Part shown: positions 47,747 through 54,561 of the stretch, one piece after another
Numbering within the stretch: the first letter of the stretch is position 1
Layout of the letters: each line of letters begins with the position of its first letter
Assembly: GCF_004364555.1 (NCBI RefSeq)
Contig: NZ_SOAM01000001.1
Span: 124,001-188,000 of the forward strand
Direction of reading: 5' to 3'
DNA: 64,000 nt
Source: Amnibacterium kyonggiense
GTDB taxonomy: Bacteria > Actinomycetota > Actinomycetes > Actinomycetales > Microbacteriaceae
Notes under the pieces: model-generated
The model's database searches: none
Told to the model about the DNA's origin: nothing
The model's input: only the letters and a program-made list of their open reading frames with translations
Position numbers and translations under genes: made by a program

Positions 47747-48016
47747 TCAGGCGTCGGCGGCGGCCAGGAGGTCCGTGCGGAGGCGCTCCGCGTCGACGCG
47801 CCAGCGGTCGTGGAGCGCCGTGCCGATGAGGACGACCGGGATGTCGTCGTGCCAGCGCACGGCCAGGTCGGGCTCATCGAGGATCGAGCGCTCCTCGACG
47901 TGCACCGGCACGCCCTCCGCCGCGAGGCCGCCGACGACCCGCGCCACGACCTCCTTCGCCTCGTCGCAGAGGTGGCAGTCGGGCTTGCCGATCAGGGTCA
48001 GGGACGGGGTCAGCAC
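47747..48016 (-). CDS. Glutaredoxin-like (DUF836) thiol protein
   Basis: An 89-residue thioredoxin-fold protein. The opening LTPSLTLIGKPDCHLCDEAKEVVARV carries the CHLC redox pair, and DDIPVVLIG supplies the cis-proline. Length and pattern match the glutaredoxin-like DUF836 family of small cytoplasmic thiol-disulfide proteins. GTG 48016 lies seven bases after TAGCCT on the minus strand (48024-48029), i.e. leaderless. It diverges from the HAD phosphatase. Confidence 0.88.
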   Translation of the reverse strand: MLTPSLTLIGKPDCHLCDEAKEVVARVVGGLAAEGVPVHVEERSILDEPDLAVRWHDDIPVVLIGTALHDRWRVDAERLRTDLLAAADA

Positions 48017-48102
48017 GCGTCCGAGGCTACCCACGCCCGCCCCGCGCCACGATGCGCCGACGCCGTGCCGCCCGCGGCGCCCCAGCCTAGGATGACGGGG
48101 CG

Positions 48103-48849
48103 ATGACCGAGGACGTGGCGGACCCTGCAGCGCCACTGCCGGTGGCCGCGTTCTTCGACGTCGACAAGACCCTCGTCAACGGTGCGAGCCTGCTGTTCCT
48201 CGCCCGGGCGGCGCGCTCGATCGGCATCGTCTCATGGCGCGACCTCGTCCGGTTCGGACTGAAGTCCGCCTCGTTCCGCCGCCACGGCGAGCAGATGTCC
48301 GTGCTCGACCAGGTGCGGGAGCGCGGCATGCGCCTCCTCGCCGGCCAGCGCGCCGACCGCCTGCACGCGCTCGCGGAGCAGGTCGTCGGCACCATGCAGC
48401 CGCGCATCTGGCCGGAGACGAAGGCGCTGCTGCAGGCCCACCTCGACGCGGGGCACGAGGTGCACCTGATCTCGGCGACGCCGGACTTCCTCGCGGAGGA
48501 GCTCGCTCGATCCCTCGGCGCGACCGGCGGCATCGGCAGCGGCCTGGAGATCGAGGGCGGCGTGTTCACCGGCCGCTTCACGTCCGGCACCATGCACGGC
48601 GCGGAGAAGGCGCGGGCCGCGGAGTCGTTGATGGCCGCGCGCGGGCTCGACCCGGCCGACTGCTACGCGTACAGCGACTCGAGCAACGACCTGCCGCTGC
48701 TCTCCGCGGTCGGCACGGCGGTCGCCGTGAACCCGGACCGGGCGCTCGCGAAGCACGCGAGCGAGGCGGGCTGGCGGGTGCTGCAGCTCGACCCCGCGAG
48801 CATCCGGGCGGAGCGGAAACGCGTGAAGGCGGCGTCCCGCTCGCGGTGA
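48103..48849 (+). CDS. HAD-superfamily (subclass IB) phosphatase
   Basis: A 248-residue HAD hydrolase related to phosphoserine phosphatase SerB. The catalytic motif is AAFFDVDKTLVNGAS (two aspartates); motif II is HLISATPDF, and YAYSDSSNDLPLL supplies the metal-binding aspartates of motif IV. A helical cap typical of subclass IB lies between. The real substrate may be a lipid or small phosphate, since many actinobacterial members are not SerB. The tail is basic (RAERKRVKAASRSR). ATG 48103 is nine bases after TAGGAT (48088-48093). Confidence 0.88.
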   Translation: MTEDVADPAAPLPVAAFFDVDKTLVNGASLLFLARAARSIGIVSWRDLVRFGLKSASFRRHGEQMSVLDQVRERGMRLLAGQRADRLHALAEQVVGTMQPRIWPETKALLQAHLDAGHEVHLISATPDFLAEELARSLGATGGIGSGLEIEGGVFTGRFTSGTMHGAEKARAAESLMAARGLDPADCYAYSDSSNDLPLLSAVGTAVAVNPDRALAKHASEAGWRVLQLDPASIRAERKRVKAASRSR

Positions 48850-48896
48850 CGCCGCCTCGCGCTGCGGCGGAACGCGGTCGAACCGCGCCCGACGAC

Positions 48897-48995
48897 CTAC
48901 TTCTTGTTGCGGCGCTGGTGGCGCGTCTTGCGCAGCAGCTTGCGGTGCTTCTTCTTCGCCATCCGCTTGCGACGCTTCTTGATGACCGAGCCCAT
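48897..48995 (-). CDS. Small ribosomal protein bS22 (AURKAIP1/COX24-type)
   Basis: A 32-residue, extremely basic protein beginning MGSVIKKRRKRMAKKKHRK and ending RHQRRNKK. It closely resembles the 33-residue bS22 protein seen in mycobacterial ribosomes, which carries the AURKAIP1/COX24 motif. It binds near the decoding region of the 30S subunit in mycobacteria (established there; inferred here). ATG 48995 has a strong ribosome site (AAGGAG, four bases before). It is easily missed by gene finders. The BldC-like gene lies upstream on the same strand, a frequent pairing in actinobacteria. Confidence 0.92.
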   Translation of the reverse strand: MGSVIKKRRKRMAKKKHRKLLRKTRHQRRNKK

Positions 48996-49097
48996 GGAGT
49001 CTCCTTGACGTTGTGAGGCCGCCCGCGCGGCCTCGAGGGGCGCGGAAGAGCCACGACAGTCTAGGCCGACCGCCGCGGGGCGGCCGACCGGCCCCGA

Positions 49098-49298
49098 TCA
49101 GGCGGAGCGGGAGACGTCAGCGACGTGCGCCGACATCGCGGCCTGCACCGCCGACTCCGGCACCCGGAACGACCGGCCGAACCGGATCGCGGGGAGGTCG
49201 CCGGAGTGCACGAGGCGATAGACGGTCATGCGCGAGACCCGCATCATGTCGGCCACCTCGGCGACCGTCAGGAAGCGCGCATCACCGAGACCGACCAC
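49098..49298 (-). CDS. BldC-like small helix-turn-helix regulator
   Basis: A 66-residue MerR/excisionase-fold DNA-binding protein: FLTVAEVADMMRVSRMTVYRLVHSGDLPAIRFGRSFRVPE. The pattern matches the stand-alone helix-turn-helix proteins of the BldC type, a developmental regulator in Streptomyces; in non-sporulating actinobacteria the role is unknown. GTG 49298 lies six bases after TATCGT on the minus strand (49305-49310), leaderless. Its position upstream of bS22 is typical of chromosomal genes, so I do not read it as a phage excisionase. Confidence 0.88.
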   Translation of the reverse strand: MVGLGDARFLTVAEVADMMRVSRMTVYRLVHSGDLPAIRFGRSFRVPESAVQAAMSAHVADVSRSA

Positions 49299-49356
49299 GC
49301 GTCAACGATACGTGTCCCCCGGTCGGGGGTCCAGACCCCCGCCTGGCAGGTCGCCG

Positions 49357-49782
49357 TCAGTGCCGCAGCCGCCCGACGACGGCCGCGGCCGTCGCGCCGA
49401 TGCGGACGGCGGCCCCCCGCGCCCTCGGGGCGAGCGGGTACACGGGCGCGAGGCGCACGACCTCCTGCGCGTCCTCGTGCACCGGCTGCCCGGCGGCGAC
49501 CGCGGGCTTGATGAAGGCGCCGAGCCACTCGGCGAGCGGTTCGAGGCTGGCCGGCTCCAGCCGGTAGTAGCGGTGCTGCCCCTGCTCCCGGACGCTCACG
49601 ATCGCGAACTCGCGGAGCGTCTTCAGGTGCTTCGACACGGTGGGCTGGCTGAGGCCCAGCTCGCTGACCAGCTGGCCGACGCTCGCCTCGCCGCCGCCCT
49701 CCGGCGACTCCGTCCGGGCCAGCAGCGCACGCAGCAGCTCGCGCCTGGTGGGGTCAGCGATGACGTCGAACAGGTCCGCCAC
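49357..49782 (-). CDS. ArsR-family transcriptional regulator
   Basis: A 141-residue winged-helix regulator: LFDVIADPTRRELLRALLA, then the recognition helix VGQLVSELGLSQPTVSKHLKTLREFAIV and the wing REQGQHRYYRLEPASLEPL. No metal-binding ELCVCD cysteines are present, so it is not a classic arsenic or cadmium sensor. The C-terminal 40 residues are a basic, alanine-rich extension. GTG 49782 lies six bases after TACGCT on the minus strand (49789-49794), favouring it over the longer ATG at 49818. Confidence 0.85.
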   Translation of the reverse strand: MADLFDVIADPTRRELLRALLARTESPEGGGEASVGQLVSELGLSQPTVSKHLKTLREFAIVSVREQGQHRYYRLEPASLEPLAEWLGAFIKPAVAAGQPVHEDAQEVVRLAPVYPLAPRARGAAVRIGATAAAVVGRLRH

Positions 49783-49898
49783 GAGGGGAGCGTATGCCCT
49801 CCCGGCGTCCGGCACCATGCCACTCGGCGCATGCGTCGCGTCCGGGGTCCTCGGACGCGGGCGGCATAGTGTGGGCGGCCACCCGGGAGGTGCATTCC

Positions 49899-50195
49899 AT
49901 GAGCGGATCCGAGACGCAGCGGGCGATCGCGCAGGCGGTCGGACGGGTCAAGAACGTGCGGACGGTCCCGCTCGTCCGGCTGGCCCACGAGGACGACACC
50001 GAGCGCGCGATCGTCGTCGTGCGGGTCGGCCTGCCCCCGCTCCTGCCGCTCACCGAGGTCGTCACGGTCATCGCGCACGTGCAGCTGACGGTCGCCCGCC
50101 TCGCGCCGGGCGGCGCCGCGGTCCACGTCGAGCCGGACGTCGCCGCCGACGAGGCGACGCCGACCGAGGCGATCGTCATCCGCGCGATGGAGTGA
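49899..50195 (+). CDS. Small hypothetical protein resembling a cation-efflux dimerisation domain
   Basis: A 98-residue soluble protein starting at ATG 49899 behind GGGAGGTG. The layout RVKNVRTVPLVRL, a strand AIVVVRVGLPP, a helix TEVVTVIAHVQLTVARL and the ending AAVHVEPDV resembles the ferredoxin-like C-terminal domain of cation diffusion facilitators (ZT_dimer), here without any membrane part. This is a pattern-level guess. It overlaps the end of tadA on the opposite strand by 20 bp. Confidence 0.65.
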   Translation: MSGSETQRAIAQAVGRVKNVRTVPLVRLAHEDDTERAIVVVRVGLPPLLPLTEVVTVIAHVQLTVARLAPGGAAVHVEPDVAADEATPTEAIVIRAME

Positions 50196-50664
50196 CGCCC
50201 GGCCCGGAACCGGGCCGACGCTCGAGGAAGAACGCGCGCAGCAGCGCGGCCGCCTCCTCCGCGCGCACGCCGGCGACCACCTCGACACCCGTGGACGGTC
50301 GCCGGTCCCGCACCACGTCGAGCACGGACCCGACCGCGCCTGCCTTCTCATCCCAGGCGCCGTAGACGAGCCGGCCCACGCGAGCCGCGAGGAGCGCGCC
50401 CGCGCACATCACGCACGGCTCCAGCGTCACGACCAGCGTCGCTCCGTCGAGGCGCCATCCGCCGGCGGCCCGAGCCGCGTCCCGGAGGGCGACGACCTCC
50501 GCGTGGGCGAGCGGGTCGCCCTGGGCCTCGCGCAGGTTGTGCCCGCGGCCCAGCACGGTGCCGTCCGCGGCGAGCACCACGGCCCCGACGGGCACGTCGC
50601 CCGTCGCGGGGGCGAGCGCCGCCTCGGCGAGGGCCAGCCCCATCGCGTCCGCGTCCGTGGCCAT
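50176..50664 (-). CDS. tadA: tRNA-adenosine deaminase
   Basis: A 162-residue zinc deaminase that converts adenosine-34 of tRNA-Arg(ACG) to inosine. The zinc and catalytic motifs are [14 protein letters not shown] (HAE) and [17 protein letters not shown] (PCxxC), with the TadA-like [17 protein letters not shown] afterwards. ATG 50664 has GGGGAG five bases upstream. The window also carries the presumed substrate tRNA-Arg(ACG) at 62673-62745. It diverges from upp, with 34 bp between the starts. Confidence 0.93.
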   Translation of the reverse strand: MATDADAMGLALAEAALAPATGDVPVGAVVLAADGTVLGRGHNLREAQGDPLAHAEVVALRDAARAAGGWRLDGATLVVTLEPCVMCAGALLAARVGRLVYGAWDEKAGAVGSVLDVVRDRRPSTGVEVVAGVRAEEAAALLRAFFLERRPGSGPGVTPSRG

Positions 50665-50698
50665 CACCGCTCCCCTCGCCGCCGATAGCCTCTCAGGC

Positions 50699-51337
50699 AT
50701 GCGCGTGCACGTCGCCGACCACCCTCTCGTCACGCACAAGCTCACCGTGCTGCGCGATCGCACGACGCCGTCACCGACGTTCCGCGCGCTGGCGGAGGAG
50801 CTCGTGACCCTGCTCGCCTACGAGGCGACCCGGACGGTGCGCACGCAGCAGGTGGAGGTCGACACCCCGGTGTCGCGGACGACCGGCCTCGCGCTGAGCA
50901 CGCCGCTGCCGCTCGTCGTCCCGATCCTCCGCGCCGGCCTCGGGATGCTCGAGGGGATGGTGAAGCTCATCCCGACCGCGGAGGTGGGCTTCCTCGGCAT
51001 GGTGCGGAACGAGGAGACGCTCGAGCCGACCGTCTACGCCGAGCGCCTGCCCGCCGACCTCGAGGCGCGGCAGTGCTTCGTGCTCGACCCGATGCTCGCG
51101 ACCGGCGGCAGCCTCCTCGCCGCGATCGACTTCCTCTTCGAACGCGGCGCGCGCGACGTCACGGCCATCTGCCTGATCGCCGCACCGGAGGGACTCGCCG
51201 CCGTCGAGCGCGCGACGGAGGGTCGCGACGTCACGATCGTGCTCGGCGCGCTCGACGAGCGGCTGAACGAGAAGGGCTACATCGTCCCCGGCCTCGGCGA
51301 CGCCGGCGACCGCCTGTACGGGACCGTCGCGGACTGA
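50699..51337 (+). CDS. upp: Uracil phosphoribosyltransferase
   Basis: A 212-residue salvage enzyme that makes UMP from uracil and PRPP. Family signatures are [52 protein letters not shown] (the PRPP loop) and [21 protein letters not shown] at the uracil site. ATG 50699 lies seven bases after TAGCCT (50686-50691), leaderless. The divergent arrangement with tadA is common in actinobacteria. Confidence 0.96.
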   Translation: MRVHVADHPLVTHKLTVLRDRTTPSPTFRALAEELVTLLAYEATRTVRTQQVEVDTPVSRTTGLALSTPLPLVVPILRAGLGMLEGMVKLIPTAEVGFLGMVRNEETLEPTVYAERLPADLEARQCFVLDPMLATGGSLLAAIDFLFERGARDVTAICLIAAPEGLAAVERATEGRDVTIVLGALDERLNEKGYIVPGLGDAGDRLYGTVAD

Positions 51338-51373
51338 GCTCCTCCCGACGCTGACGGCACTCCCGCGGCACGT

Positions 51374-51422
51374 CGGTTGACACGTCGCCCGATGCGGGCG
51401 ATGATGCCTGCCATGTCAACCG
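51374..51422 (+). promoter_or_regulatory. Consensus-like promoter framed by a perfect inverted repeat
   Basis: TTGACA (51377-51382), a 17-base spacer and GATGAT (51400-51405) form the best sigma-70-type promoter seen in the window. CGGTTGACA (51374-51382) and its exact reverse complement (51414-51422) flank it, covering the -35 box and the start codon of the small ORF at 51413. Inside lies a smaller hairpin TCGCCCG-ATG-CGGGCGA. The outer repeat could be a two-half-site operator. Confidence 0.65.
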
Positions 51423-51508
51423 ACCTCCGCTGCACGACCGCCGTTCCGGCCCGTCAGGCGACGAAGTCGATGATGTGCGGCATGCTCAGCCGCCGAATGT
51501 GTCGCTGA
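51413..51508 (+). CDS. 31-residue Cys/Met-rich leader peptide candidate
   Basis: ATG 51413 lies seven bases after the -10 box GATGAT, so the mRNA would start at the codon itself (leaderless). The 31-residue frame ends KSMMCGMLSRRMCR and stops at TGA 51506-51508. Clustered Met and Cys codons before the stop are what an amino-acid-sensing attenuation leader would show, and such Cys-containing leaders are known upstream of sulfur genes in actinobacteria. The gene downstream, 138 bp away, is a winged-helix regulator, not a biosynthetic gene, so its function is open. Confidence 0.6.
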   Translation: MSTDLRCTTAVPARQATKSMMCGMLSRRMCR

Positions 51509-51646
51509 CCGCTCGGCAGACGTCCGCCCGCGCGGCCCCCTCTCGGGCCCGGGCACCGCGCCGCTCTCGTGCGCGCTCCTCCAGCAGCCTCACCTCCAGG
51601 CCCTCGAGTCCATCTCGGGCCTCCTCCGTTAGGACCTCCGACTCCC

Positions 51647-52309
51647 ATGTCGCTCGCAACCGTCTCCACCCTGCCCACCGCTCCCGCCGCGCCGGCGCCC
51701 GCCCTGCGCCTCGTGCCGGACGGCAGCGAAGTCCGCGGCTTCGCCCTCTACGTCGGGATCGACGAGGCCAAGGCCCGCGCCGCGGGCGTGGACCTGCCCG
51801 CCCTCGTCGACGCGCTCCGCGCGCTCACCGCCGAACTCGTACCCTCCGCGGAGACGTACGCCGCGGTCGCCCTCGCACCCGCCGGCCTCGGGGGCCGCGA
51901 CGTGGACATCGTCCGCCGCGCCCTCGCCGACCGCACCCCGGCCGGGACGCCGAAGCCCGAGACGAAGCCGCGGCGCACCGGACTGACGCTCGACCTCGGC
52001 CGCAAGAAGCTCCGCATCGACGGCGAGACCGCGCCGCTCACGTACCGCGAGTTCGAGCTGCTCCAGTTCCTGGTCCTCCGCGAGGGGCGCACCGTCACGC
52101 GGACCGAGATCATCGGCGCGCTGTGGTCGGACGCCGAGCAGGACGTCCCGAACGAGCGCACCATCGACGTGCACGTGCGCCGGCTGCGCGCGAAGCTCGG
52201 CGACTACGGCGACGTCGTGCGGACGGTTCGCGGCGGCGGCTACCGCTTCGACCGCCACGCGGACGTCGTCATCCGCTACGGCGAGGGCCCCTCCCCCGAC
52301 CGCTTCTGA
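51647..52309 (+). CDS. Winged-helix (OmpR/PhoB-type DNA-binding) regulator without receiver domain
   Basis: A 220-residue protein. Residues about 115-210 are an OmpR/PhoB winged helix: LTLDLGRKKLRIDGETAPLTYREFELLQFLVLREGR, then the recognition helix NERTIDVHVRRLRAKLG and the wing VVRTVRGGGYRF. The N-terminal 100 residues (GFALYVGIDEAKARAAGVDL, PSAETYAAVALAPAGLGGRDVD) are not a phospho-receiver domain and I do not recognise them. Regulation by a partner or ligand rather than phosphorylation is likely. ATG 51647 lacks a good ribosome site. The leader ORF and promoter at 51374-51508 probably drive it. Confidence 0.87.
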   Translation: MSLATVSTLPTAPAAPAPALRLVPDGSEVRGFALYVGIDEAKARAAGVDLPALVDALRALTAELVPSAETYAAVALAPAGLGGRDVDIVRRALADRTPAGTPKPETKPRRTGLTLDLGRKKLRIDGETAPLTYREFELLQFLVLREGRTVTRTEIIGALWSDAEQDVPNERTIDVHVRRLRAKLGDYGDVVRTVRGGGYRFDRHADVVIRYGEGPSPDRF

Positions 52310-52338
52310 GTCCATCGCCGCGCCGGTTCGCGCTCGGC

Positions 52339-52381
52339 GTGGTGACGACAGGGGCGCGGAGCGCCCGGCTCAGCCACGGTG
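52339..52381. repeat. Dispersed GC-rich repeat (copy B)
   Basis: This 43-bp stretch matches 45110-45152; the core GGCGCGGAGCGCCCGGCTCA differs by one base from copy A, and it contains the hairpin GGGCGC-GGA-GCGCCC. It lies 30 bp after the winged-helix regulator gene in a 686-bp stretch without protein genes. Confidence 0.6.
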
Positions 52382-52507
52382 AGCGCCGATCGGATCCGCA
52401 AGAGGCCTTCGGGCGGGTTCCCGTGGTCCGCAGCGGATCTGCGGACGGTTCTCAGGATTTCCCCGGCTCCGACACGCCGACAGCAGTAGCGCACCGTTAC
52501 CGGACCG

Positions 52508-52620
52508 TTATACGTTCTTCCCGCGTCGAACGTTTGCTGTGGCGGACGGCGTGTGTGATTGCAGGACACTCTTGGTGCAAGGGATGAGGGCCGGTCGCCG
52601 CCTCTGCGACCGGCCCTTTG
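52508..52620 (+). ncRNA. Candidate small RNA ending in an intrinsic terminator
   Basis: Three hairpins follow one another: ACGTTC/GAACGT (52512-52533), TTGCA/TGCAA (52559-52580), and the perfect 11-bp stem GGGCCGGTCGC / GCGACCGGCCC (52588-52616, seven-base loop) followed by TTT. TTATAC at 52508-52513 is a possible -10 box, in a patch more AT-rich than its surroundings. No convincing reading frame lies here, and the nearest downstream gene is nearly 400 bp away with its own promoter. It does not match tmRNA, SRP RNA, RNase P RNA or 6S RNA by eye. Exact ends are unknown. Confidence 0.45.
52588..52616 (+). terminator. Intrinsic terminator of the small RNA candidate
   Basis: An 11-bp perfect GC-rich stem with a seven-base loop followed by TTT. 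It is the best-formed terminator in the window and has no protein gene within 270 bp upstream, which implies that a non-coding transcript ends here, or a long 3' untranslated region of the winged-helix regulator gene. Confidence 0.7.
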
Positions 52621-52654
52621 CACGCCACGGGGTGCCGATCGAGGGCCGGGCGGC

Positions 52655-52922
52655 CGATGCCCCCGGCGTCGGGGCACCGGGGGCATCGGGCTGATCGGGG
52701 CGCCCGGGGCTCGGAACCCGGGAGCACGTCTCCCCCGATCCGTTCGGCTCCTGCTCGGCCGTCGAGCCCCTGGGTGCGGGCTCGACCCGGGTGGCCGGTC
52801 GGTGTTCCGTGCGGTCGCGCCGTGGGTGCGGCGCGTGCGGGGAGCATAGGCAGAGGGTGTCGCCCCGGCCCTCGCCTTGTCCCCCGGTGGGAGCGCTCAC
52901 CCGGCGGGTTTGTCCCCCGGTG
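52655..52922. other. Gene-free stretch with further hairpins and a short direct repeat
   Basis: CGATGCCCCCGG (52655-52666) pairs with its reverse complement at 52677-52688; GTCGAGCCC (52761-52769) pairs with 52778-52786; TTGTCCCCCGGTG occurs twice, at 52877-52889 and 52910-52922 (33-bp period). Reading frames that cross this stretch are proline/arginine-rich and unconvincing. I see no gene between the regulator and the photolyase. Confidence 0.5.
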
Positions 52923-52995
52923 CGCCCCCGAAGTCCAGGGGAAAGCCGCGCATTCGCTGTGCGGGCCGCGCAGCGCGTGTCGCTACCGTCCGGCC

Positions 52996-54402
52996 ATGAC
53001 CTCCTCGGACGCACCGGCCGTCGTCTGGTTCCGGGACGACCTGCGCGTCTCGGACAACCCCGCGCTCCGCGCCGCGGTCGACTCGGGACGCCCGGTGCTG
53101 CCGGTCTACGTGCTCGACGACTCCGGCGGCGGCTCGCGCGCCCTCGGCGGTGCGAGCCGATGGTGGCTGCACCACAGCCTCGCCGCGCTCGACGCGTCGC
53201 TCCGGAAGCGCGGCTCCCGGCTCGTCCTCCGGCACGGCGACGGCGCCGCGGAGGTCGAGGCGGTGCTGCGGCGGACGGGCGCCGGACTCCTCGCGATGAA
53301 CCGCCGCTACTCGCACGGCGAGCAGGAGGAGGACCACCGCGTCCGCCGAGCCGCGGAGGGCCTCGGGGTCGAGGTGTCCGAGCACACCGGCTCGCTCCTG
53401 CACGAACCGGGCGAGGTGCTGAACGGCAGCGGCGAGCGCTTCGCCGTCTTCACCCCCTTCTTCCGCGCGCTGACCGCCGCCGGGCAGCCCAGGGAGCCGC
53501 TGCCCGCGCCCGCCTCCATCGACGGATGGGAGGGGAGCGTCCACACGGAGGACCTCGATGCGCTCGGCCTGCTGCCGACGCATCCCGACTGGGCCGGCGG
53601 CCTCGGCGAGGAGTGGACGCCGGGCGAGAAGGGTGCGCACCGCCGCGTGGACGACTTCGTCGCCCACCGCCTCGCCCGCTACGCGGACGAGCGCGACCTG
53701 CCCGCCGCCGAGGCGAGCTCGCGGCTCTCCCCGCACCTGAAGTTCGGGGAGATCAGCCCGTACCAGCTGTGGCACCGGGTGCAGAACGCGGACGCCCCCG
53801 CGGACATCCGGACGAAGTTCCTGACCGAGCTCGGCTGGCGCGAGTTCGACTACGACCTGCTCGAGTCCCACCCGCACCTCGACACGGTCAACGTGCACCG
53901 AGAGTTCGACGCGTTCCCCTGGGCGGACGTCGACGACCGCGTGCTGCACGCGTGGCAGCGCGGGCGGACCGGCATCCCGCTCGTCGATGCCGGCATGCGG
54001 CAGCTCTGGACGACGGGCTGGATGCACAACCGGGTGCGGATGGTCGTGGCCTCGTTCCTCGTGAAGAACCTCCGGTACGACTGGCGGCTCGGCGAGCAGT
54101 GGTTCTGGGACACGCTCGTCGACGCCGATCCGGCCAACAACACGGCGCAGTGGCAGTGGGTCGCCGGGTCCGGGGCCGACGCGGCGCCGTTCTTCCGGGT
54201 CTTCAACCCGGTCCTGCAGTCGCAGAAGTTCGACCCGGCCGGTGAGTACATCGCCCGGTGGGTGCCCGAGCTCGCGGACCTCGACGCGAAGGGCCGCCAC
54301 GAGCCGTGGACCGTCGACGGGGTCGACTACCCGGCCCCGATCGTCGACTTGAAGCGGTCCCGGCAGGAGGCGCTCGACGCGTACCAGCGCATGCGCGACT
54401 GA
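52996..54402 (+). CDS. phr: Deoxyribodipyrimidine photolyase (class I)
   Basis: A 468-residue light-dependent DNA repair enzyme that splits cyclobutane pyrimidine dimers with reduced FAD. The N-terminal antenna domain begins VVWFRDDLRVSDNPAL. FAD- and DNA-binding signatures are SRLSPHLKFGEISPYQLWH, ELGWREFDYDLLES, GIPLVDAGMRQLWTTGWMHNRVRM, and DADPANNTAQWQWVAGSGADAAPFFRVFNP. The class I CPD type fits better than cryptochrome-DASH or (6-4) enzymes. ATG 52996 is six bases after TACCGT (52984-52989), so leaderless. Confidence 0.95.
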   Translation: MTSSDAPAVVWFRDDLRVSDNPALRAAVDSGRPVLPVYVLDDSGGGSRALGGASRWWLHHSLAALDASLRKRGSRLVLRHGDGAAEVEAVLRRTGAGLLAMNRRYSHGEQEEDHRVRRAAEGLGVEVSEHTGSLLHEPGEVLNGSGERFAVFTPFFRALTAAGQPREPLPAPASIDGWEGSVHTEDLDALGLLPTHPDWAGGLGEEWTPGEKGAHRRVDDFVAHRLARYADERDLPAAEASSRLSPHLKFGEISPYQLWHRVQNADAPADIRTKFLTELGWREFDYDLLESHPHLDTVNVHREFDAFPWADVDDRVLHAWQRGRTGIPLVDAGMRQLWTTGWMHNRVRMVVASFLVKNLRYDWRLGEQWFWDTLVDADPANNTAQWQWVAGSGADAAPFFRVFNPVLQSQKFDPAGEYIARWVPELADLDAKGRHEPWTVDGVDYPAPIVDLKRSRQEALDAYQRMRD

Positions 54403-54561
54403 GGCGCCCGCTGTCAAGCACCGATGGCACGCTCATCCGTGCAGCGGAAGGGCGCGCCGGTGCGCCTCCGCCGTGGCACGCGAACGGGTGCCTACAGTGC
54501 CCCGATCAGGTCGCGCTCCGCGTGACGCCGCCAGGACGACACTCGTGAGGGAGACGCCCCG

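Noticed and set aside
49098-49298. The excisionase-like gene considered as a sign of a prophage or integrative element
   Set aside because: It is a BldC-like chromosomal regulator beside bS22; no integrase, attachment-site repeat or phage gene is nearby.
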